Below are positions 9,164 to 18,587 of a stretch of 64,000 bases of DNA, piece by piece (the first letter of the stretch is position 1; the number at the start of each line of letters is the position of its first letter). The notes below the pieces were generated by a model. That model worked only from the letters and a program-made list of their open reading frames with translations. It made no database searches and had not been told where the DNA came from. The stretch comes from Clostridioides difficile. GTDB taxonomy: Bacteria > Bacillota > Clostridia > Peptostreptococcales > Peptostreptococcaceae. Both the position numbers and the translations under genes were made by a program. The DNA lies in the NCBI RefSeq assembly GCF_001299635.1, contig NZ_JRHN01000047.1, forward strand, positions 245,410 to 309,409, given 5' to 3'.

Positions 9164-9246
9164 CCTAAATTCACTTCAATATTCTTCAAAAATACCTTTT
9201 CTTGCGGCTGGGGTATGGTTTTGGATTTCATAATCAAAATAAAAAA
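9164..9246 (-). mobile_element. Diverged copy of the ssrA-element right end
   Basis: About 83 bp here align with 29108-29193, the sequence next to the ssrA attachment site at the right end of the 18-kb element. Shared words include CCTAAAT, GGGGTA and TGGATTTCAT, and in both places a terminator hairpin follows. I read it as the remnant of an earlier related element. The surrounding 8874-9163 shows nothing else recognisable. Confidence 0.5.
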
Positions 9247-9278
9247 CCACTTATCTATTGCCATAGAGAAAGTGGTTT
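9244..9278 (-). terminator. Terminator downstream of the DJ-1/PfpI gene
   Basis: A 9-bp stem AAACCACTT/AAGTGGTTT is followed on the minus strand by TTTTTATTTTG. It lies 30-65 bp after the stop codon of the PfpI-like gene. Confidence 0.65.
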
Positions 9279-9308
9279 AGAATTTGAATTTAAAAATAAA
9301 TCTTAAAT

Positions 9309-9938
9309 TTATTTATTACAATTCATTAATTCGAAAAAATATTTAGAGTCATGTGTATTATAAAGATTTAGCCAAGAAGTTAATGCTTCTTCTTTAAAAA
9401 CATCTAAAACTTTTAAAACTTGTATCGTAAATTCTAATGGTGCAATTCCTGAAGCAGTAATTAAATTTTCATCACTAACTGCAGATTCCATTTTATAATA
9501 TTTTTCTCCAGAATAACTTGGTATCACCATTTTTAGAAATTCTAAATCATTACTTGTATGATTTCTAAAATCTAGTAAACCTGTTTTAGCTAACCCTAAA
9601 GTAGCACCACAAATAGCTGCAACTATAGACCCTTGTTCCAAAGCCCCCTTAGATTTTTCTAATATTTTCTCATGACCCATAGACATCCAAGTATTTCCCC
9701 CTGGCAAAATTAATAAATCATTACTTTCAATATTAAGCTCATCAATTGTAATCTCAGGTAAAACTTTTAATCCACCCATTGTTATAATAGGATTTTTATC
9801 AACTCCTACTGTAATTACTTTTAGTTGCTTTAATCCTTTTTTAAAATATCTTCCTGTGTTTAATTCAGCAGTTAAATATCCAACTTCCCAATCTGACATA
9901 GTATCGAATACATACATATATACTTTTCTATTTTTCAT
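9309..9938 (-). CDS. DJ-1/PfpI family protein (type 1 glutamine amidotransferase-like)
   Basis: 209 residues with the DJ-1/PfpI fold signature: LLILPGGNTW in the middle and the nucleophile elbow AAICGAT with the conserved Cys near residue 110. Family members are chaperones, glyoxalases or stress-response hydrolases; the specific reaction is not visible. It lies directly downstream of a WYL-type regulator with a perfect hairpin between them, so it is probably the target of that regulator. Confidence 0.85.
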   Translation of the reverse strand: MKNRKVYMYVFDTMSDWEVGYLTAELNTGRYFKKGLKQLKVITVGVDKNPIITMGGLKVLPEITIDELNIESNDLLILPGGNTWMSMGHEKILEKSKGALEQGSIVAAICGATLGLAKTGLLDFRNHTSNDLEFLKMVIPSYSGEKYYKMESAVSDENLITASGIAPLEFTIQVLKVLDVFKEEALTSWLNLYNTHDSKYFFELMNCNK

Positions 9939-9980
9939 CTTTTACTCCTTATCTTATCAATTAATATACCTACATTGTAA

Positions 9981-10017
9981 AATAACTTAACTGACATACT
10001 CTGTCAGTTAAGTTATT
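9981..10017. promoter_or_regulatory. 16-bp perfect hairpin between the WYL regulator and DJ-1 genes
   Basis: Arms 9981-9996 and 10002-10017 are perfect complements with a 5-nt loop, and the right arm overlaps the stop codon of the regulator gene. On the minus strand no T-run follows, so an operator in front of the DJ-1 gene or an mRNA processing signal is more likely than a terminator. Confidence 0.5.
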
Positions 10018-10978
10018 AAATTTGATAGTGATTAATTAATTCGAATAAATCTTCAACCATTTTATCCCTAAGACTTAATGGTTCAATTATTTGTATAGAT
10101 TTTCTATAAGGTATAAGTATATTTGGTACATATGTAAATATTATATCTTCTTGAAGTTTAAATATTGCTTTATTTGAAGTTCTTTCTTTCAAATAATATC
10201 CTAGAAGCCAATGCTGACATAAGTTGTCCAATGCATTTATCTTTCCTTCTATAACTAATTGTATAGTATTATCTTCATCTTTTGTCTCGTCCATAATCCC
10301 CTTTATAAAGAATTCACTTGCTGAAAATTCCTTTGGTCTATTAAAAGTATTTGATGTTTCTATAACACTACTAATTCTATCTAACCTAAAGCTACGAATC
10401 TCATTTCTCATTTGGCAAAATGCTACTATGTACCAATTATTATTCCAACGAACAATTCCATATGGATTTATAATCCTACATTTTGATTTTTCTTCATGAG
10501 CTGTACGATAGTTAATTTCTACAGATGATTCATTTGCTATACTATTTTTCAATTTTTTAAGTACAGATTCTATGGATATTTTTCCAGTGGGTTTTATTAC
10601 TTCAAAACCTATTAAATGTTTTGTTAAAATTTCTTCTTGTTTTTGATTTGAATACATTTTTAACTTTGAAGTTGCTTTATCTAATGTTTCATCTAAAAAA
10701 CACCCTTCTTCTTTAGCAAATATAGCTGCATGAAGTAGAGCAGTTTGCTCTTCTGTATTGAAAAAAAGAGGTGCTTTGATGAAATTATTCAAAAGTGTAT
10801 ATCCACCATTATGACCTGTATCTGAAATTATAGGTATTCCACTAGCAGATAATGCATCAATGTGTCTGTAAACAGTTCTTATGTTTATTTCTAGTTTTTC
10901 AGATATTTGTTTTGCGGTTATTTTTTTATCTGAGTTTAGCATCCATAATATGGACATCATATTATCAATTTTAGCCAT
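10016..10978 (-). CDS. HTH + WYL domain transcriptional regulator
   Basis: 320 residues: an N-terminal winged helix (KKITAKQISEKLEINIRTVYRHIDALSASGIP) and a C-terminal WYL domain with the RIINPYGIVRWNNNWYIVAFC segment and the RSFRLDRIS motif. Such proteins sense a ligand through the WYL domain and repress or activate neighbouring genes. The likely target is the DJ-1/PfpI gene 77 bp downstream. It lies next to the left border of the integrated element, on the chromosomal side. Confidence 0.9.
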   Translation of the reverse strand: MAKIDNMMSILWMLNSDKKITAKQISEKLEINIRTVYRHIDALSASGIPIISDTGHNGGYTLLNNFIKAPLFFNTEEQTALLHAAIFAKEEGCFLDETLDKATSKLKMYSNQKQEEILTKHLIGFEVIKPTGKISIESVLKKLKNSIANESSVEINYRTAHEEKSKCRIINPYGIVRWNNNWYIVAFCQMRNEIRSFRLDRISSVIETSNTFNRPKEFSASEFFIKGIMDETKDEDNTIQLVIEGKINALDNLCQHWLLGYYLKERTSNKAIFKLQEDIIFTYVPNILIPYRKSIQIIEPLSLRDKMVEDLFELINHYQI

Positions 10979-11043
10979 ATAGTTTTACCTCTTTGTGTGT
11001 GTTTTATAAGTTAATTATATAGGTTATGATTAGTTTTCACAAA

Positions 11044-11072
11044 AAAAATATTAGCAAAGTGCTAATATTTTT
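11044..11072 (-). terminator. Probable original ssrA terminator, displaced by the integrated element
   Basis: A perfect 13-bp stem (11044-11056 with 11060-11072, loop AAG) is followed on the minus strand by T-rich sequence. It lies 13 bp beyond the 20-bp ssrA 3'-end repeat at 11085. I infer it terminated ssrA before the element inserted. The element brings its own replacement terminator at 29192-29219. Confidence 0.6.
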
Positions 11073-11084
11073 CTTGGATTTTAA

Positions 11085-11104
11085 TGGTGGAGACGAGGGG
11101 AGTC
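11085..11104. repeat. Left attachment site (leftover ssrA 3' end)
   Basis: Twenty bases identical to 29250-29269, covering the tmRNA CCA end, discriminator, acceptor strand and the start of the T-stem. The match stops at both sides (base 11105 is T where ssrA has G). This is the expected crossover core of an ssrA-targeting tyrosine integrase. Confidence 0.88.
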
Positions 11105-11215
11105 TATAAGTGGTTATTTGATTATTTTGTTGGTTTTTGTAAGTGTAGGTATATAGCTATTTAGTTATGATGTTAGAGCAATCTTTTTGATTGTTTTTTA
11201 TTTTTTATTTTTGTG

Positions 11216-11236
11216 ATTGGGGTATTATTGGGGTAC
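11216..11236. repeat. Tandem TTGGGGTA repeats, candidate integrase arm-binding sites
   Basis: ATTGGGGTATT and ATTGGGGTAC lie in tandem about 110 bp inside the left att site. The same word recurs at the right end at 29155-29163 and, inverted, at 29115-29125. The remaining 11105-11315 shows no gene. Confidence 0.4.
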
Positions 11237-11315
11237 AATTTTCTACTTTCTAAAACTCTTGCTAATTCAATAATATAAATCAAACTCTCAGTTAAGTTTC
11301 TTAATGAATAAGTGA

Positions 11316-13316
11316 ATTTACAACTAACTTAGTGTAATTTAAACAATTGGGTGAAAAACTAAATATCTCAGGAAGAATTATATTTATAACTAACTTAGTG
11401 TAATTTAAACTAACTAAAGATGATATAACAATAATGGTTACAAGAAAATTTATAACTAACTTAGTGTAATTTAAACCACAATATTTTTTTTCGTTCAAAC
11501 AATATGTAGGCATATTTATAACTAACTTAGTGTAATTTAAACCGATTTAAGACTGCTATTTACAAGAAAAAGACGTGAATTTATAACTAACTTAGTGTAA
11601 TTTAAACAAAAGAATCTTTACATAAACTAAGAAATCGTCCTGAATTTATAACTAACTTAGTGTAATTTAAACTCCAAACTAAATAACCACCACCAATCGC
11701 AATACCGATATTTATAACTAACTTAGTGTAATTTAAACCGTATGCGGGTGCTAGAAATGGTTTAGGACTAACCCCATTTATAACTAACTTAGTGTAATTT
11801 AAACCACTACAATAATAGTACCTTTTAGCAAATTTTGCTAGATTTATAACTAACTTAGTGTAATTTAAACGTAATACCGCTAGGCTGATTGGGTATTCAG
11901 ATGATTTATTTATAACTAACTTAGTGTAATTTAAACCTGCACTACCTGCTTTACTTTGTGTTGCAACAGTCCGATTTATAACTAACTTAGTGTAATTTAA
12001 ACCCACCACCATTAAAAGTCCAGCCAGTTTGATTAGTACCATTTATAACTAACTTAGTGTAATTTAAACGATGTTTTCCCTGTAACATCTGAGTTATCAT
12101 GTTGATTTATAACTAACTTAGTGTAATTTAAACACTTAAATTTAAAACACAAATTCAAGCAAAATGTCCATTTATAACTAACTTAGTGTAATTTAAACCT
12201 GCTTTTGCTGATATTACTAAATTTTTTACGTATTTATTTATAACTAACTTAGTGTAATTTAAACAAGTACATGACGACTTAGACGATTTTGAAGTTGATA
12301 AATTTATAACTAACTTAGTGTAATTTAAACTTTTATCCTTCTGTAAGTGAGTTGGAGTTTTTGAAGGTATTTATAACTAACTTAGTGTAATTTAAACATT
12401 AAATGGATAGAATTTTTTACTCAGCATCGTAAACAATTTATAACTAACTTAGTGTAATTTAAACTGGCTACAATCCAAGCATAGAGGCAGGAAGAGCTGA
12501 ATTTATAACTAACTTAGTGTAAACTTGATTAATACTAACGAGGATGCTCTTGACTATCGTTTATTTATAACTAACTTAGTGTAATTTAAACTTTTGGTAA
12601 CTAATTATAATGATGGTTGGGTTTGTCCATTTATAACTAACTTAGTGTAATTTAAACACATATCTCCATCGCATAATGCAGCTATCATACTTTATTTATA
12701 ACTAACTTAGTGTAATTTAAACTGAGTCAAAAAATTTTAATCCGGGTGGGGCTAATCAATTTATAACTAACTTAGTGTAATTTAAACTTGCTCCAACTGG
12801 AAAACGAGACATTAATTTTAGAATGATTTATAACTAACTTAGTGTAATTTAAACTTGAACTTAGAAATAGAAGAAAAAGAAAATTTATATAATTTATAAC
12901 TAACTTAGTGTAATTTAAACCTTAGACTCTCCTGTGTTCATATCTGTTAAAGTAATATTTATAACTAACTTAGTGTAATTTAAACCAGCAAATCCGATTA
13001 CACTTGTAGCACTTGCAATAACATTTATAACTAACTTAGTGTAATTTAAACAAGGATTTAGTTATGTTTTTGAAAAGCTATTACAGGAATTTATAACTAA
13101 CTTAGTGTAATTTAAACTATTTAAAGATAGAGATAGATAAGGAGGTTTGAAAAAATTTATAACTAACTTAGTGTAATTTAAACAGGATATGAACTTTTAT
13201 TAAATACAACAACAATTTTGGATTTATAACTAACTTAGTGTAATTTAAACTTTACAGACTAAAAACATGATTGCAAAATAAAAAAAAATTTATAACTAAC
13301 TTAGTGTAATTTAAAC
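11316..13316 (-). CRISPR. Type I-B CRISPR array, 31 repeats and 30 spacers
   Basis: The 29-bp repeat, read on the minus strand, begins GTTTAAATTACAC and ends GTTAGTTATAAAT. Period is about 66 bp, with spacers mostly 36-38 bp. I counted repeats starting at 11316, 11382, 11448, 11514, 11579, 11644, 11710, 11776, 11842, 11908, 11974, 12041, 12105, 12170, 12236, 12302, 12369, 12436, 12501, 12563, 12629, 12694, 12759, 12826, 12892, 12957, 13023, 13089, 13155, 13222 and 13288. The repeat ends (GTTT...AAAT), the cas operon direction and a substituted base in the repeat at 11316 all suggest transcription on the minus strand with the leader at the high-coordinate end. The repeat at 12501-12524 is only 24 bp. 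No duplicate spacers were noticed. Confidence 0.97.
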
Positions 13317-13567
13317 CCAAATAAAACTATAGTGATTCCAACACTTGTAGTGTTATTATAATAGGTAATTTGCAGTGAGCCACCAGTAGTGTTTTTAGCT
13401 AAAAACAAAAATTCAGTTATAAAGCCTGCCATCACTAGCTCACAGCCATTTACACATATTTTTCGCTCACTGCAAAATTATTCTACTATAACATATAAAA
13501 CTTGTAATCGATATAAATTATAACAAATTCTCAATAAAATATTTTAATTAGTTATACTATAATTCTC
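13317..13567 (-). promoter_or_regulatory. CRISPR leader between cas3 and the first repeat
   Basis: An AT-rich 250-bp stretch. On the minus strand it holds an extended -10-like TGTTATAAT (TATAAT at 13517-13522), a 12-bp inverted repeat TTTGCAGTGAGC/GCTCACTGCAAA (13369-13380 with 13465-13476), a 16-bp palindrome GTTTTTAGCTAAAAAC (13391-13406) and a small hairpin AACACTTGTAGTGTT (13340-13354) close to the array. Leader assignment is inferred from position and repeat orientation. Confidence 0.7.
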
Positions 13568-15553
13568 TTAACAATCAAATATTAGACCTAGTTTATCATT
13601 ATAACTATAACTTGTAACAACTATATCTCCACATTCATAAAACATGTTTTTATTATAATTGTATCTTTTTACAGATACATTTACAAATAATGAACTCGCT
13701 TCTAAATACATTTTTTTATCAATATACAACTTGTACTCTTCTAAAAGACATTCAGGCACAACACTAACAGTATCATTATTTAACATATCATTATTAGCAG
13801 ATTTATTCCAGACTCCTAACCTCATATTTTTCATTATAATCTCTAAAGCAACTTTATGTTTATTATATTTATCCATATCTATATCTAAATAGACATTATC
13901 TAAATAAAATGGAACTTTGCTCTCATCAACTATGGAATTATCATTATGTATTATATCTGATATTACTATATCAGTTCTATTTATTATATCTTCATCATAT
14001 ATATTAAGCTTTCTATCATAATCATATATATAAATATTGCTCAACTCAGCATTATCTCCCCTTCTATTTACTCTACCAAACCTTTGCAACAATGAATCTA
14101 AAGGAGCTAACTCTGTATAAAGAACATCATAACTTATATCTAAACTTACCTCTATACTTTGAGTACCTATCAATAAGAAGCTTTCTTCTATCCCTTTTTC
14201 TGCCTGCTCTCTATCTCTAGTATTAAATCGACCATGTATTAATTTAGGATTATATTTTTGAAGCCTTCCATATAACTCTTGAGATAAATCTACTGAATTA
14301 ACACATATTAATACTCTTTTTCCTTGAATTAAATCATTTTCTATTTTATGTATGCTATCAAGTATTCCTTCATTTAATCTATTCAATCGATGTCTAAATA
14401 TTAAATCTTTACTATCTGGTTCAATAATTGTACTTATTTGCAATCTTTCCTGTATTAACTTTTTTAAGCAAGTTGGTATACTTGCACTCATTATACATAT
14501 TTGTACATTTAAGTTTTCTTTTAAATATTTTAAAAATTCCAATGTATAACACAATACTCTTGTATCAAAACAATGTATTTCATCAACTATAAATATACTA
14601 TCTTTTAATTGTGATAATAGCATTTCAAATCTCTTACAAGAAAATACTGACTTTACTAATTGAAATATAGTACATACATTAATTTGTTTTACACTCTTTT
14701 TGTATATCTGGTAAAGTTGTTTTATATCTTCTTCATCACTAATTTTATTCAAAAAATATGGAGCTTTACTGTGTAACATACTTACGCTTATATTTCTATT
14801 ATATAAATTTTCATATAAAGAATTTATGCTTGCTGTATAAGGAAGTATATAATACACTCTCTTACTTTTATATTCATTTTGAACTAGGTTACTCCAATAC
14901 AATGATGTTGCTGTTTTTCCAAGACCTGTCATAGCCATTATCATTATATCTTCATTTTTATCCATATTTAAAACTTTTTCTTGTATTGAATTATAACTTA
15001 CACCATTTGGTATACTAAAATCTTTAATAGAATTAAATCCTTTATCTATACTTTTAATTCCCGCAGAAGCTATATGGTCACAATATTGCAAGTAACCTTT
15101 TAATAATATATTTTCAAGTTTTCTAGTATCATCATTTCTTGCTCTTGATATTTCCTTTATAAATGGTCTTATATCTTCTACTTCGATATCTAATAGTTCC
15201 TTTAATTCCTTTAATTCAATTTCATAAATAGAATTTGTTATTTGACCCTGTAGAAACTTTATATCTTTATGGTGGGTTAATATAGCTAACTTCTGACCTC
15301 TATTTAAATACTTAATACTTGCTGATAATAACTCATGTCTAACTCTTCTTGTGCTACTTTCAATATTATCTTGAAAGCTTTTTACTACTTTCCCTACATC
15401 ATGACATACAATTGCCTCATATAAATCATTTTTCATATCATTAGATATATTATATATGCTAACTAATTGATTCATTATGTAATTCATATCTTCATTATGC
15501 TTATCTATACTTGTCCCATCTGATTTAGCTTTATATTTATATAAATTATTCAT
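13568..15553 (-). CDS. cas3: CRISPR-associated helicase-nuclease Cas3 (HD + DExH)
   Basis: Degrades DNA marked by the Cascade complex. 661 residues: an N-terminal HD nuclease domain (CHDVGK, H51-D52, plus THH near 94 and CDH near 160), then a superfamily 2 helicase with Walker A MTGLGKT (208-214), the DEIH box (324-327) and motif VI LLQRFGRVNRRG. All key residues appear intact, so it should be active. Last gene of the cas operon, 10 bp after cas7, with AAAGGA before the ATG. It is followed directly by the leader and array. Confidence 0.95.
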   Translation of the reverse strand: MNNLYKYKAKSDGTSIDKHNEDMNYIMNQLVSIYNISNDMKNDLYEAIVCHDVGKVVKSFQDNIESSTRRVRHELLSASIKYLNRGQKLAILTHHKDIKFLQGQITNSIYEIELKELKELLDIEVEDIRPFIKEISRARNDDTRKLENILLKGYLQYCDHIASAGIKSIDKGFNSIKDFSIPNGVSYNSIQEKVLNMDKNEDIMIMAMTGLGKTATSLYWSNLVQNEYKSKRVYYILPYTASINSLYENLYNRNISVSMLHSKAPYFLNKISDEEDIKQLYQIYKKSVKQINVCTIFQLVKSVFSCKRFEMLLSQLKDSIFIVDEIHCFDTRVLCYTLEFLKYLKENLNVQICIMSASIPTCLKKLIQERLQISTIIEPDSKDLIFRHRLNRLNEGILDSIHKIENDLIQGKRVLICVNSVDLSQELYGRLQKYNPKLIHGRFNTRDREQAEKGIEESFLLIGTQSIEVSLDISYDVLYTELAPLDSLLQRFGRVNRRGDNAELSNIYIYDYDRKLNIYDEDIINRTDIVISDIIHNDNSIVDESKVPFYLDNVYLDIDMDKYNKHKVALEIIMKNMRLGVWNKSANNDMLNNDTVSVVPECLLEEYKLYIDKKMYLEASSLFVNVSVKRYNYNKNMFYECGDIVVTSYSYNDKLGLIFDC

Positions 15554-15563
15554 GATATATCCT

Positions 15564-16634
15564 TTATAAAGTCTCCTTTAAATATTTTAAGTAACTTTCA
15601 AAAGCTTGATGTACATTTGATATTTTCATAAAATCATACTCTTCAAACTCTTCTTCTAAATACTTCTTTATTTGTTCCTTTTCATTATTAACTTCTATCT
15701 CATTAAATGTATCATCATAAAATTTATTTACCCCAATCCATATATGGCTTTTTCTAAATTCTTCATTTTGTTCTATAGATTCTTTTAACATCTCTACATC
15801 TAAGCCATTTTCTTTGATAATACCCTGAAATACATTATTTCCCCATGAATACTCTCCCAATATAACAAATTTTGGTTTTGTATCAGTTAAATGATTTGTC
15901 TTATTACCTTCTACACTTAAGTATTCTAGTGATTTTAGGAGAGCTTCTATTCTTTTAAACTTTTCTTCTTTATCTAACTTTTCAACACCAATTAATTTAG
16001 CTTCTAAAGTTGTATAATCTCTATGCTCACTTGCTATATCAGATACATCATACTCTCCTATCTTTCCTATATTAAGATTTGCTATATTTGTATGTACTCC
16101 TGAATATACCTCAACTTGATATGGCATACTATCTCCTGTAGTTCCACAAACATTCCACTCCCATTCAACTTTTCTATTTGATACATTTATTAAAGAATTC
16201 ATTTGCCATCTTGACTTTCTTTTTTTAGTTATATTTGCTTCATATTTCTTTTTATTTTTTTTATATATTTCTTTTTCTTCATCTGATAATTCTTTGTATA
16301 CATCTTCTTCTATAGATAATTTTTCCGCCATCATAAACCCAAATATATCATCTGTCGCATATTTAAATGGGTTTGGAACCAATTTTACTTGTTTACCATC
16401 TTTAGTTTTAACATTTTGTTCATAACCACAAACTTGTTCCATAAATAGCTTTTGATTGTATTTTTGACATTGACTTGAGATTCTACTTCTGCTCCCTATT
16501 TTTTTAGTATAAGTAGAATTCTTATATGAATTATTTTTCTTTTCTACTTCACTACTACTTCCATTTAATCGTCCACATAAAACTTCTATTGCATAGCCTA
16601 TATTTAACATTCTATTTGAATTTTTATTTTCCAT
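15564..16634 (-). CDS. cas7: Cas7 backbone protein (Cst2/DevR type, subtype I-B)
   Basis: Subunit that forms the crRNA-binding filament of Cascade. The 356-residue protein starts LNIGYAIEVLCGRLNGSSSE and contains SRISSQCQKY and NISK/NIGKIGEYDVSDIASE segments typical of the Cas7/Cst2 (Csa2-DevR) RAMP family. The ATG at 16634 is preceded by GGAGGG. It sits between cas8 and cas3. The family call rests on these segments and the operon context. Confidence 0.88.
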   Translation of the reverse strand: MENKNSNRMLNIGYAIEVLCGRLNGSSSEVEKKNNSYKNSTYTKKIGSRSRISSQCQKYNQKLFMEQVCGYEQNVKTKDGKQVKLVPNPFKYATDDIFGFMMAEKLSIEEDVYKELSDEEKEIYKKNKKKYEANITKKRKSRWQMNSLINVSNRKVEWEWNVCGTTGDSMPYQVEVYSGVHTNIANLNIGKIGEYDVSDIASEHRDYTTLEAKLIGVEKLDKEEKFKRIEALLKSLEYLSVEGNKTNHLTDTKPKFVILGEYSWGNNVFQGIIKENGLDVEMLKESIEQNEEFRKSHIWIGVNKFYDDTFNEIEVNNEKEQIKKYLEEEFEEYDFMKISNVHQAFESYLKYLKETL

Positions 16635-16654
16635 TTTAACCCTCCATAATATTA

Positions 16655-17821
16655 TTAAATTAAACTTACTAATATTAAATTTTTAATCTGTCTAAAGCTT
16701 CTTATATCATCCAACTCAATATAATCCTCTGCTTCAAATAGTTTTTCTCCAGTTTTTTCATAATACATTTCATTTAAGTTAACTAACCAGTCTTCATATG
16801 CATAAAATTTTCCTAACATTTTAAGCTCCTTATATATTTTGTCTATATCTAAGTCACTAGTTTTTAATTTATCCGTTAATTTTTTTATTATATCTATTTT
16901 GACTTTTTTCAATACATTTACCTCCCTGTTTAAAAAAATAACAAGTTCATCAAAATTCTTTTGTTCTTTCTCATCCATTTTTTCTTCATTTTTTACCCTA
17001 TATACTTCTCTGAGATAATTGCTTTCTAAAGTCCCATTTAAGATATACCTATCCAAATGTAACTTTTCAAAGTTTGATAGTAGTGCTTTTTCCTGTAATT
17101 TTATTAATAAATTCACATATTTATTTTTTATTCTATTTACCTGAATATCCTGAGATTGACCAGAGTTATTAAACATATATTGCTCTATATCACCATTAAA
17201 TAAGTTATATTTACACACTAGACTTTCTAATAATTTTACAATTGAATACTTTTCTTTTTCTTTCTTTGCTCCTAACTCTACATCAGTTAAATTTTCTTTT
17301 TGAATATGGAAAGTATAATCTTCCATAAATTCGCTTGATGTAGAATTGTATAAAAAAGCATACCTACTTACTCTACAATTCAGAATTGAATACATAGTCA
17401 ATACTAAACAATATGGACATACATTCAAACCTTGCAAATTATTGGAGAAATTATAAAATGTATTTGCAACCAAATTAGGCATATAACTTCTCCCTATATT
17501 GTATTCTTTATCTTCAATTTTGACTTTGGCCTTATATTGACCACATAAACTACAATATTCATCTCCTTGATTTTTAACAAAACCTTTTAACTTCTCATTT
17601 AAAGTAACTTTTCCTTTTGGTTGAGTTAGCATAGAATTGCTAAAGCACATACTTTTTAAATTAGAGTATTTTTCGCAACTTACAAATTCTTCAATTTTAT
17701 CACTCATTAAATCTATACTATTCTCTATATCTTGATAAGTTATATCATTAATATCTTTGTTCAGATAATAAGCCAACACATATAGACCATTATCAACAAA
17801 TACATTGTAACTTCTATCCAT
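16655..17821 (-). CDS. cas8: Cas8 large subunit, CXXC-CXXC type (Cst1, Tneap I-B)
   Basis: Large subunit of Cascade that recognises the PAM. 388 residues with two zinc-binding pairs, CSLC (C90, C93) and CPYC (C135, C138), the hallmark of the Cst1/CXXC-CXXC family. An AGGAGG box precedes the ATG at 17821. It is one base from the end of cas6, so translation is probably coupled. Sequence outside the Cys pairs is poorly conserved in this family, so subtype Tneap I-B is inferred from the Cys motifs and neighbours. Confidence 0.88.
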   Translation of the reverse strand: MDRSYNVFVDNGLYVLAYYLNKDINDITYQDIENSIDLMSDKIEEFVSCEKYSNLKSMCFSNSMLTQPKGKVTLNEKLKGFVKNQGDEYCSLCGQYKAKVKIEDKEYNIGRSYMPNLVANTFYNFSNNLQGLNVCPYCLVLTMYSILNCRVSRYAFLYNSTSSEFMEDYTFHIQKENLTDVELGAKKEKEKYSIVKLLESLVCKYNLFNGDIEQYMFNNSGQSQDIQVNRIKNKYVNLLIKLQEKALLSNFEKLHLDRYILNGTLESNYLREVYRVKNEEKMDEKEQKNFDELVIFLNREVNVLKKVKIDIIKKLTDKLKTSDLDIDKIYKELKMLGKFYAYEDWLVNLNEMYYEKTGEKLFEAEDYIELDDIRSFRQIKNLILVSLI

Positions 17822-17822
17822 A

Positions 17823-18587
17823 TTAAGCCCTCCTAGAAGTTATATAAGTTAGTAACCCCATTCCTATACTATTTTTTTCACCTAATCCACAATAATAAAT
17901 TACTTCTTGCATATCTTTATTAGCTTGTACAAATATTTCAAAATCTGTATATCCAATTATAAATCCTTTTCCTTTTATATTAGTTATATATTTCTTTTTT
18001 ACTGCTAATACATCCTCAATATCAAAGTATAGTTCACCAGTATATTCTTTATTATGTATAAGCTTATACTTATTTACTAAATTATCATGTAATGCTTTAT
18101 AAAACTCTTCCTGCATTGGATTTAAGTATACTTGTTTCCTACTTTTTAAATCATATAAACTTGCTACAATAGGTGACCTTACTTTATAAAGTGTTATATT
18201 ATTAAAATTTTTCTTTGAATCTTCTTCTATATCTGAAACTTTAAACTCTATATTATACAATTTAAATACTTTACATTTAATAAAACCTTTTATAATATTA
18301 TTCAATATATCATCATATCCACTTAAAATTAATTTGATTTTTGTTTGGGGATTTAAATGTATTCCCTCTTTTAAATACTTAGCATTTTCAAACATAATTG
18401 TGTAATTAAATAATTTAAATACTTTATTATCCACCTTATAGCCTTCATTGTGAAGACTTAGTGCTTTTCTTTTATCATTAATTTCTATAGCCTCATATAT
18501 CCTTTTCATTAGCTCATACTGGTAATTGTAATCTAATACAACTTCATTATCCACTGTGAGTATCAAATGTCTTCTTACTAAATGCAT
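17823..18587 (-). CDS. cas6: Cas6 crRNA-processing endoribonuclease
   Basis: Cuts the array transcript within each repeat and usually leaves an 8-nt 5' handle. 254 residues, with a ferredoxin-like N-terminal half and the C-terminal glycine-rich RAMP loop GLGEKNSIGMGLLTY. It overlaps the end of cas5 by 10 bp and has GGGGGAG 7 nt before the ATG. The order here, cas5-cas6-cas8-cas7-cas3, differs from the common I-B order in which cas6 leads. Confidence 0.88.
   Translation of the reverse strand: MHLVRRHLILTVDNEVVLDYNYQYELMKRIYEAIEINDKRKALSLHNEGYKVDNKVFKLFNYTIMFENAKYLKEGIHLNPQTKIKLILSGYDDILNNIIKGFIKCKVFKLYNIEFKVSDIEEDSKKNFNNITLYKVRSPIVASLYDLKSRKQVYLNPMQEEFYKALHDNLVNKYKLIHNKEYTGELYFDIEDVLAVKKKYITNIKGKGFIIGYTDFEIFVQANKDMQEVIYYCGLGEKNSIGMGLLTYITSRRA

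Noticed and set aside
11301..12042. Open frames translating as tandem LNYTKLVIN peptides
   Set aside because: They are the CRISPR repeats and spacers read in one frame; no ribosome site and the period is that of the array.
11345..13287. Self-targeting spacers
   Set aside because: I scanned the spacers by eye against genes of the window and saw no match. A database search is needed to identify targets; none is claimed.
13301..13432. Type I toxin gene in the CRISPR leader
   Set aside because: The 43-codon frame lacks a good ribosome site, extends into the repeat and does not resemble known C. difficile type I toxins; kept only as part of the leader observation.
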